Positions 1 to 4,957 of a DNA stretch of 6,610 nt are shown here, one piece after another. The DNA lies in assembly GCA_030643285.1 (NCBI GenBank), contig DAOWMC010000062.1, positions 1 through 6,610 on the forward strand. The letters are read 5' to 3'. Below the pieces are notes generated by a model. The model ran no database searches and was not told where the DNA came from. It saw nothing but the letters and a program-made list of their open reading frames with translations. Both the position numbers and the translations under genes were made by a program. Every line of letters starts with the position of its first letter. Positions within the stretch are counted from its first letter, which is position 1. The DNA is from Methanobacteriota archaeon. GTDB taxonomy: Archaea; Halobacteriota; Syntropharchaeia; DAOWMC01.

Positions 1-843
1 AAGCTGCTCGGGTAGCGGCCAGGTGGTTCCAAGTTTAAGTGTGCCCACCTTATCCTCAAGTCCAAGGAGTGTTAAAGCCTCCTGCGAGTACATCCAACCT
101 GTACCGCTTGTGACTATTACAAATTCGGCATCTTTTGGTCCCACATACCAGTTGAACTCAGATTTTTCAAATACCTTCCGGGCTTTTTCTAATTTTTTAT
201 GTAATGAACCATGTTTTGAAGGAACCGGCTGTGTAAAAAATAATCCCATTCCTGAAATATTTGCTTTACGGCCACCCTTTTGAATCTCACCAAGTTTGAC
301 ATTTCCCCTTGCATGCGATATCCTCGTGACACTTCGCATCATACATATGGATTTGAGGCTTTCGGATAACTCGAATGTCCATTTGAGCATATCTTTTGCT
401 TCCTGAATACTTGATGGTTCGAGTAATGGTATGTCAATAAACCTTACAAAGTTACGTGAGTCCTCTTCCTGTGTCGATGAATGTGCACCCGGATCATCAC
501 AGACAACAAGTACAAATCCGCCTCGCGTATCGGATTGATTTACACTTGCTAAAAAATCAGAACATACATTTATACCCTGATGTTTCATTGCACAAAGTGA
601 CCGAAGGCCAGTAAATGCGGCCGCTCCGGCTGCTTCCAGGGCAACTAACTCATTTGTGGACCATTCCGCATAAAACCCAAATTTATTAGCAACCTTTGAA
701 AGTGTACCCATTATCTCGGAGGAGGGAGTACCAGGATATGCCGTACAGAAGTCAACACCTGCCTCAATAGCACCTCTTGCTATTGCTTCATTTCCCATAA
801 GTAGTACGCTTTTACCCGGATCATCTATCTCAACGTTTAACAT
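1..843 (-). CDS. iorA: Indolepyruvate:ferredoxin oxidoreductase alpha subunit (5' part, cut by window edge)
   Basis: The first 281 codons are open to the window edge with no stop. The family enzyme oxidises aromatic 2-oxoacids (indolepyruvate, phenylpyruvate) with CoA to aryl-acetyl-CoA and CO2, reducing ferredoxin in the cytoplasm during aromatic amino acid breakdown, or in reverse for synthesis. Visible family motifs are GNEAIARGAIEAGV (residues 17-30), YPGTPSSEI (36-44), EWSTNE (60-65), MKHQGINVCSD (86-96), DDPGAHSSTQEEDSR (116-130) and WPLPE (275-279). These are pyrimidine-domain and adjoining-domain signatures of IorA. The TPP/pyrophosphate domain and the C-terminal ferredoxin domain normally found in this family would lie beyond the edge. 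The start is an ATG sharing one base with the upstream stop (TAATG), with GGAGG 7 nt before it, which suggests translational coupling to the FrhB-like gene. Related IorA-like paralogs with other substrates exist, so aromatic specificity is inferred. Family assignment is very secure. Confidence 0.93.
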   Translation of the reverse strand, partial: MLNVEIDDPGKSVLLMGNEAIARGAIEAGVDFCTAYPGTPSSEIMGTLSKVANKFGFYAEWSTNELVALEAAGAAAFTGLRSLCAMKHQGINVCSDFLASVNQSDTRGGFVLVVCDDPGAHSSTQEEDSRNFVRFIDIPLLEPSSIQEAKDMLKWTFELSESLKSICMMRSVTRISHARGNVKLGEIQKGGRKANISGMGLFFTQPVPSKHGSLHKKLEKARKVFEKSEFNWYVGPKDAEFVIVTSGTGWMYSQEALTLLGLEDKVGTLKLGTTWPLPEQL

Positions 844-1913
844 TACAACGCCTCCATTATTTGTGACCTGTCCTCTTCACTCAATTTAAGGTAGCCCAAT
901 TTCTTATCCTCTATACTGCCAATTGACGATTTCTTCTTTTTCAATGCAATTTTTTTAAGTAGCTCGATCTTTTCTTCCAAAAGCGGCTTTGTCTCAATTG
1001 TTCCCTTCTCTTCTGCACCTTTAATGAGGTCTTCTGCAATTTTATTTCTTATTATTATTGTGTTCCACCCTTCTTCCGAACCAATTGAACCTATTGATAT
1101 GTCTGCAAACTCTGAAGTAACATCCAGGCAAACGCCACATGTGGGCCTGGCAAACTGCTTTATCTCACTCAACTCAATCTCTACAGGAGAGTTATCTGTT
1201 TGTACAATTAGCTTACCACCAGTTATATTCAGCTTTTTAATCAAAGATGGATTGATCTTTTTATTCAGGTATTCATAAAAGTCCCCGGAAAAGAAAGCCT
1301 CCATGCAGAAAAGCCCGATTGTAAGTTTGATCGCCTCTTCGCCCATGTTTTGCATCTTTCTTGCGGCCGTTACCTGACAGGGTGTGGCCACCATACCTAT
1401 CTTTTCGATACCATCTTTTACACCATCTTTAACTCCGATCAGTGTTGGAGATACTGTATACTTTGTACCTGCGGATTTAAGTATCTCTTCCTTTGTTCTG
1501 GCGATTATCGGGGAAGGAATAAGATCCGAGGACTTTGCCAGGACCACTCCATCTACCATCCCTGAATCAATGGCATAGGCACAGAGTGCAGAAACAACCC
1601 CACCATCCTGTGCAAAATTTTTTATTTCATCGCCTTTTGCCCTGCCTGCTAAAATTGATATATATGACCCGATTGCCGCATCTTTTCGGTTGTCACCAAA
1701 AACCTGTTGATCAAGTGCAATGATATCCACATATGTCCTCGGGCAGAAATTGTAACACTTTCCCTCATCGATGCCACACTGTTCTATTATTACAGCCCGC
1801 TCTTTTACAAGATTTATATATGGACAGATATCGACACAAGCACCACAGCTTGTGCATAAACCGGCTTTGATAACCTCTCTCTCAAGCTCTTTTGCCCCTT
1901 TTTTGACTACCAT
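843..1913 (-). CDS. FrhB/FdhB-family F420-linked iron-sulfur flavoprotein
   Basis: This is a 356-residue member of the coenzyme F420 hydrogenase/dehydrogenase beta family. Members bind FAD and Fe-S clusters and pass electrons between F420 and a partner enzyme. With the start used here, an N-terminal ferredoxin-like motif has Cys20, 23, 26 and 30 followed by Pro. A second, less regular set is Cys46, 53 and 57 (C-x6-C-x3-CP). The FrhB core follows with ATPCQVTAAR (Cys179), LFCMEAFF (Cys203), CGVC (Cys259, 262) and the IGSEEGWNTIIIRN signature near residues 276-289. The C-terminus is lysine-rich and probably helical. An ATG at 1928 would add five residues but has no Shine-Dalgarno; GAGGGA lies 7 nt before the ATG at 1913, so the shorter form is preferred. 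The gene sits 49 nt after korC and overlaps iorA by one base, so it probably works with one or both oxoacid oxidoreductases. F420 use is inferred from the family; a ferredoxin-only or other electron role cannot be excluded. Confidence 0.85.
   Translation of the reverse strand: MVVKKGAKELEREVIKAGLCTSCGACVDICPYINLVKERAVIIEQCGIDEGKCYNFCPRTYVDIIALDQQVFGDNRKDAAIGSYISILAGRAKGDEIKNFAQDGGVVSALCAYAIDSGMVDGVVLAKSSDLIPSPIIARTKEEILKSAGTKYTVSPTLIGVKDGVKDGIEKIGMVATPCQVTAARKMQNMGEEAIKLTIGLFCMEAFFSGDFYEYLNKKINPSLIKKLNITGGKLIVQTDNSPVEIELSEIKQFARPTCGVCLDVTSEFADISIGSIGSEEGWNTIIIRNKIAEDLIKGAEEKGTIETKPLLEEKIELLKKIALKKKKSSIGSIEDKKLGYLKLSEEDRSQIMEAL
851..855 (-). promoter_or_regulatory. Ribosome binding site of iorA
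   Basis: GGAGG lies 7 nt upstream of the ATG at 843, inside the last codons of the FrhB-like gene. With the TAATG stop/start overlap it fixes the iorA start and suggests that ribosomes finishing the upstream gene reinitiate here. Confidence 0.75.
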
Positions 1914-1920
1914 TTTGATT

Positions 1921-1926
1921 TCCCTC
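1921..1926 (-). promoter_or_regulatory. Ribosome binding site deciding the FrhB-like gene start
   Basis: GAGGGA lies 7 nt before the ATG at 1913 and overlaps the upstream in-frame ATG at 1928. The sequence before the 1928 ATG has no purine-rich Shine-Dalgarno, so the 1913 start is favoured. Confidence 0.6.
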
Positions 1927-1949
1927 ATTATGTTCTTTTAAGCAAAAGC

Positions 1950-1957
1950 ATATTTAA
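1950..1957 (-). promoter_or_regulatory. Possible internal TATA box before the FrhB-like gene
   Basis: TTAAATAT resembles an archaeal box A, preceded by a purine-rich AAAAGA stretch that could serve as a BRE. It lies in the only sizeable gap inside the left cluster (49 nt). A typical archaeal spacing of about 26 nt would put the transcript start near 1927, leaving a short leader with the GAGGGA site before the ATG at 1913. This would let frhB-iorA be expressed apart from kor. The match is short and the region AT-rich, so chance is possible. Confidence 0.35.
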
Positions 1958-1962
1958 TCTTT

Positions 1963-2505
1963 TTATTCAGACATTGCCTGGTCTGCAAGCTCGATACCCC
2001 TATCAAATGCCTTCATGTTTACATCAATGGCTTTTTTTGGTACGGATTCCCTCACAATGTTTCTTGCAGCGTCCAATGGTAGTAAATCCGTGATTTTAAG
2101 AAATGCCGAAAACATGATCACGTTTGCAAATACTGATTTTCCAAATTCATCGAGTGCGATCTGTTGCACAGGTAGCTCGTACCTCTTAACTTTTCCAGGA
2201 ACTTTTTTGACCGTTGTCGGATCTGTAAAGATTATACCGTCTGGCTTTATGCTCCTTGCATAGGAGGAAACGGCATCCTTAGAAAACAGGATTAAATAAT
2301 CGGGCTTAATTATTCCAGGATAATCTATTTCCTCGTCATCAATCACAACATCTGCATAGCACGCCCCACCCCTTGCAGTGGGACCATAGGCATCGGTCTG
2401 TACCGAGAATTTCCCTGCTGCAAGTGATGCGGCGGTTGTAATCAACATACTGAGTGTAACAACCCCTTGGCCACCGTATCCGGCTATTCTCATCTCTTTT
2501 CTCAT
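1963..2505 (-). CDS. korC: 2-oxoacid:ferredoxin oxidoreductase gamma subunit
   Basis: This 180-residue protein is the gamma (catalytic-domain) subunit of a four-subunit 2-oxoacid:ferredoxin oxidoreductase, which binds CoA with the other subunits. Signatures are RIAGYGGQGV (residues 6-15), QTDAYGPTARGGACYADVVI (36-55), IDYP (60-63) and a C-terminal VPKKAIDVNMKAFDRG (155-170), all in the usual places for a KorC/PorC-type protein of normal length. An upstream in-frame GTG at 2514 is possible, but AAGGTGATT spans it and sits 5 nt (counted from the AAGGTGA part) before the ATG at 2505, so ATG is chosen. That ATG is one base after the korB stop (TAAGATG), indicating tight coupling. The symbol follows the D-A-B-C order and the 2-oxoglutarate-type partners; a branched-chain (Vor) role is the main alternative. 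Confidence 0.88.
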   Translation of the reverse strand: MRKEMRIAGYGGQGVVTLSMLITTAASLAAGKFSVQTDAYGPTARGGACYADVVIDDEEIDYPGIIKPDYLILFSKDAVSSYARSIKPDGIIFTDPTTVKKVPGKVKRYELPVQQIALDEFGKSVFANVIMFSAFLKITDLLPLDAARNIVRESVPKKAIDVNMKAFDRGIELADQAMSE

Positions 2506-2506
2506 C

Positions 2507-3346
2507 TTAATCACCTTGTGCCCTCTTGATTATCTCTTTATATATTGTGTTTAAATCAGGTCGGTCGGTCTTTTGGAACTCGCCAACTAAGAACTTACCC
2601 TCAAGTTCTTCCTCGCTCATGCCTTCTGCCTTTTTTATGCTCACAGCGCTATCTCTTATCCATCTGAACAGATCAATTGGTTCAGGCATCTTGTTTTTTC
2701 GTCCAAAGTACGTTGGACAGGTCGTTACCACCTCTATAAACGAAAGCCCACGATGATCTATCGCTTTATTAAGTGTATTCATGAACTGTTTGATATGGGC
2801 AGAAGTCCACCTGGAAACAAAGGTTGCACCACTTGCAATTGCAAGCTCACAACCGTCAAATGGCTTCTCAAGATAACCATAGGGGGCAGTGGTTCCCTTA
2901 TATTCGGTTGGTGTTGTTGGAGCAGCCTGCCCACCTGTCATACCGTACACGTTGTTATGAAGCAGGATCAAAACCATATCAAGATTTCTTCTACATGCAT
3001 GTACAAAGTGATTTGTCCCAATGGCAAGTAAGTCACCATCACCACAGAAACAGATTGGTTTTAGTTCGGGGTTTGCAAGTTTTGCACCTGTGACAACCGC
3101 AGGCAATCTTCCATGAAGTGTCATCACCGTGTAGCCTGGTAATAGAGTTGGTAGGGCAGAATGGCAACCTATCCCCGTAAAGAATACATACTTCATTTTA
3201 TCCAGTTTCCTCTCTGCATAAACGCGGGTTACAGCCTGAGCAATGGCGCCATAACCACATCCTGCACAGAAGATATGCATTGTGGATGCGTATCTTGATA
3301 GAGGATGATCCGGCCTCTCTGCACCTGCTAACATTGATATTGACAT
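2507..3346 (-). CDS. korB: 2-oxoacid:ferredoxin oxidoreductase beta subunit (TPP-binding)
   Basis: This 279-residue beta subunit carries thiamine pyrophosphate and one [4Fe-4S] cluster. The TPP motif is CGDGD at residues 101-105, ending with NN at 131-132. Cys27 and Cys30 (CAGCGYG), Cys61 (GIGC) and Cys210 (TTCPT) are in the positions of the cluster ligands known in this family. NNVYGMTGGQAAPTTP (131-146) is typical of Kor/Vor-type beta subunits. The start ATG shares a base with the korA stop (TAATG), and AGGAGGTG stands 5 nt before it, the strongest ribosome binding site in the window. It should pair with the alpha, gamma and ferredoxin subunits encoded around it. The beta sequence alone does not separate 2-oxoglutarate from branched-chain specificity. 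Confidence 0.92.
   Translation of the reverse strand: MSISMLAGAERPDHPLSRYASTMHIFCAGCGYGAIAQAVTRVYAERKLDKMKYVFFTGIGCHSALPTLLPGYTVMTLHGRLPAVVTGAKLANPELKPICFCGDGDLLAIGTNHFVHACRRNLDMVLILLHNNVYGMTGGQAAPTTPTEYKGTTAPYGYLEKPFDGCELAIASGATFVSRWTSAHIKQFMNTLNKAIDHRGLSFIEVVTTCPTYFGRKNKMPEPIDLFRWIRDSAVSIKKAEGMSEEELEGKFLVGEFQKTDRPDLNTIYKEIIKRAQGD
2509..2517 (-). promoter_or_regulatory. Ribosome binding site of korC
   Basis: AAGGTGATT matches the archaeal 16S anti-Shine-Dalgarno over AGGTGAT and overlaps the end of korB. It places the start at ATG 2505 rather than at GTG 2514, which lies inside the site. Confidence 0.65.
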
Positions 3347-4515
3347 TACGCCACCTCCTTGATTTTGCTAAGTATCTCGTGCGGTTCATGAAGCTTTGAT
3401 ATCTGTATAACAAGATGTGCGGATACACCTTTTTTGGCTGCGACCCTATCAATCTCAATGAAGAGCTGCCCCATATTTATTTCGGGAACAACAATGGATT
3501 TTACACTTTCTGCAACTTTTTCAATCGCGGTCTGTGCAAATGGCCAGATGGTCTTTAACCGTAAAAGCCCGGCTTTGATGCCCTGCTCTCTTGCCTCCCT
3601 AACGGCTCTAAGCCCCGTTCTTGCGGGAAGCCCATATGCTATAACCGCTACATCAGCATCATCAAGGTAATATGACTCTGTCATTGTAATCTTTTCTTCA
3701 TTTTTTATTATCTTATCACATAACCGCTTAACCATTTTAAAGGAGCCTTTGGGTACTGTGTCCAGTATGGGAATTCCAAACTCATTGTGTGAGACACTTG
3801 GCAGCCAAAATGGAAAAGCGTGAGTTCCTAACTGAAGTGGAGGTGGTACTATAAGCTCACCATTTTCTTCATAAGTAAAAGGCTTGAATCCTTTTCTTGG
3901 CCCTATCTTTCGCTCAATAATATTCTTTTTAAACTCTTCTGCAGATTGTATAACAACTTTTTCCCTGCAGTGACCGAGCATGGCATCACTTAAGATTATT
4001 ACAGGTGTTCTCCATTTCTCAGCCAGATTGAATGCCTCGACTGTTAAATCAAAAGATTCCTGAGCCGATGCCGGTGCAACCGCAATTATCTCATAATCGC
4101 CGTTTCCACCATACCTTGCCTGCATCACATCTCCATGATGTGGAACACTAACTATACCCGAACCAGGTCCGGTCCTCTGTACGTTTCCAACAACAAGTGG
4201 AATCTCGCTCTGAGCAGCCTGACTTATGTATTCCTGCATCAAACTGAATCCGGGACCTGATGTGGAGGTCATAGCTTTTGCGCCTGCCAATGAGGCGCCC
4301 ACCACTGCCGCTATCGATCCTATCTCATCCTCCATCTGTATAAAATTACCACCAACTTCAGGTAGACGGACACTGAACATCTCTGGAACCTCATTTTGCG
4401 GTGTGATGGGGTATCCTGCAAAGAATCGGCATCCTGCTGCTATTGCACCCTCTACCATCGCATCGTTTCCGGTTATCACATGCGTTCCGGTCCTAATTGC
4501 TTTATCTTCACTCAT
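3346..4515 (-). CDS. korA: 2-oxoacid:ferredoxin oxidoreductase alpha subunit (KorA-like)
   Basis: This 389-residue alpha subunit helps form the substrate site for CoA-dependent oxidative decarboxylation of a 2-oxoacid, probably 2-oxoglutarate to succinyl-CoA, or the reverse carboxylation. Signatures are GNDAMVEGAIAAGCRFFAGY (16-35), YPITPQNE (35-42), QMEDEIGSIAAVVGASLAGA (60-79) and TSGPGFSLMQE (85-95); Arg114 lies in NVQRTGPGSG. Domain II includes IAYGLPARTGLRA and the WPFAQT segment (324-329). No gamma domain is fused at the N-terminus, matching the separate korC. An in-frame ATG at 4557 would add 14 residues deep inside korD; the ATG at 4515 makes the usual ATGA overlap with the korD stop and has AGAGGA 9 nt upstream, so it is chosen. 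The usual R-G-G-P-S-T-G loop reads R-T-G-P-G-S-G here, so substrate choice is less certain than family membership. Confidence 0.88.
   Translation of the reverse strand: MSEDKAIRTGTHVITGNDAMVEGAIAAGCRFFAGYPITPQNEVPEMFSVRLPEVGGNFIQMEDEIGSIAAVVGASLAGAKAMTSTSGPGFSLMQEYISQAAQSEIPLVVGNVQRTGPGSGIVSVPHHGDVMQARYGGNGDYEIIAVAPASAQESFDLTVEAFNLAEKWRTPVIILSDAMLGHCREKVVIQSAEEFKKNIIERKIGPRKGFKPFTYEENGELIVPPPLQLGTHAFPFWLPSVSHNEFGIPILDTVPKGSFKMVKRLCDKIIKNEEKITMTESYYLDDADVAVIAYGLPARTGLRAVREAREQGIKAGLLRLKTIWPFAQTAIEKVAESVKSIVVPEINMGQLFIEIDRVAAKKGVSAHLVIQISKLHEPHEILSKIKEVA
3352..3359 (-). promoter_or_regulatory. Strong ribosome binding site of korB
   Basis: AGGAGGTG is an 8-base match to the complement of the archaeal 16S 3' end, 5 nt before the ATG and inside the last codons of korA. 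It probably boosts beta-subunit translation at the TAATG overlap. Confidence 0.8.
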
Positions 4516-4775
4516 TTTTTCACGTCCTCTAACACATAGATCGAATAACTTGGACAAACATATTCACAAAGCTGACAGAAAGTACATTTGCCACCATCTT
4601 TTACCATAGGTGGATAAGTCAATTTGTGGTTTAATTCACTGGACTTGATTAATATATCTCTTGGGCAAACTTCTATACAATATTCACATCCGCAACATCG
4701 CTCTTTTTGTAGGAAAAGTCTCTTTCTCTTTTCAATTTTTTCAGTATGGGTATATAGTTCAGGGATACCGATCAC
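4512..4775 (-). CDS. korD: 2-oxoacid:ferredoxin oxidoreductase delta (ferredoxin) subunit
   Basis: This 87-residue protein has two [4Fe-4S] motifs: Cys27, 30, 33 and 37 followed by Pro, and Cys64, 67, 70 and 74 followed by Pro. An extra Cys28 sits beside the first. It would carry electrons from the beta-subunit cluster to soluble ferredoxin or to another acceptor. A lysine/arginine-rich segment of about 25 residues precedes the first cluster. It is the first gene of the D-A-B-C operon and overlaps korA by four bases (ATGA). The start is unsure. The only standard in-frame codon is GTG at 4775, but that GTG lies inside a near-perfect Shine-Dalgarno; an in-frame TAG at 4784-4786 blocks anything further upstream. 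The next in-frame candidates downstream are non-standard (ATC, ATT). The Cys-containing part is secure whichever start is right. Confidence 0.85.
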   Translation of the reverse strand: MIGIPELYTHTEKIEKRKRLFLQKERCCGCEYCIEVCPRDILIKSSELNHKLTYPPMVKDGGKCTFCQLCEYVCPSYSIYVLEDVKK

Positions 4776-4778
4776 CTC
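4770..4778 (-). promoter_or_regulatory. Shine-Dalgarno sequence overlapping the annotated korD start
   Basis: GAGGTGATC is a 9-base match to the complement of the archaeal 16S 3' end and contains the GTG used as the korD start. A site this strong normally lies 4-8 nt before a start codon, so its overlap with the start is odd. Confidence 0.6.
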
Positions 4779-4813
4779 TTTCCACTATTTTTAAATTAAT
4801 CGTTTTTTTTGTC

Positions 4814-4821
4814 TATAAAAA
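4814..4821 (-). promoter_or_regulatory. korD: Candidate archaeal promoter (TATA box) for the kor operon
   Basis: TTTTTATA on the minus strand resembles box A, with AAAGAATTG immediately upstream where a BRE would lie. The expected transcript start, about 26 nt downstream, is near 4791, giving a short leader before the GAGGTGATC site. It lies in the only long intergenic stretch of the window (4776-4957), ahead of the first kor gene. Other AT-rich candidates nearby (TATAAG near 4865, TTATAA near 4845) cannot be excluded. Confidence 0.45.
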
Positions 4822-4904
4822 CAATTCTTTATGTATGATCGTTATAATGTGAGCCTTACGGTACTTATACTTTCTTGTTTGATAAATCTGATTTTAGAAC
4901 CTGG

Positions 4905-4910
4905 AAAAAA
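4905..4910 (-). terminator. Possible oligo-T terminator after hps
   Basis: A run of six T on the transcribed-sense strand lies about 48 nt after the hps stop. Archaeal RNA polymerase often terminates at short oligo-T tracts without a hairpin. No clear stem-loop was seen beside it, so this is a weak call. Confidence 0.28.
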
Positions 4911-4912
4911 TC

Positions 4913-4932
4913 ATTTGGGCGTATTTGGCGTG
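4913..4932. repeat. 10-bp tandem near-repeat in the hps-kor intergenic region
   Basis: On the plus strand ATTTGGGCGT is followed at once by ATTTGGCGTG, two copies of an ATTTGG(G)CGT unit spaced by one helical turn. It lies about 90 bp upstream of the candidate kor TATA box and just past the oligo-T run. It could be a regulator site or chance. The rest of the 4776-4957 gap shows no RNA gene or ORF that I can support. Confidence 0.35.
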
Positions 4933-4957
4933 TTTTAATAGGTTGTCTCAATATTTT

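Noticed and set aside
23..283. Plus-strand ORF of 86 codons
   Set aside because: It lies antisense to iorA, whose frame shows clear family motifs across the whole stretch; the plus-strand product has no recognisable features.
1941..1951. Short repeat AGCAAAAGCA next to the internal gap
   Set aside because: It is too short and low in complexity to support a site or a mobile-element end.
3198..3458. Minus-strand ORF of 86 codons in another frame across the korA-korB junction
   Set aside because: Both korA and korB are intact in their own frames here, with a TAATG junction and a strong Shine-Dalgarno; the alternative frame has no motifs.
4226..4609. Plus-strand ORF of 127 codons, the longest one opposite the main genes
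   Set aside because: It is a mirror of the korA/korD coding frames and resembles no protein family; korA and korD motifs are continuous on the other strand.
4776..4957. Possible small RNA or tRNA gene in the intergenic gap
   Set aside because: No cloverleaf, T-loop consensus or convincing stem-loop was seen; the stretch is AT-rich and best explained as promoter and 3' flank.
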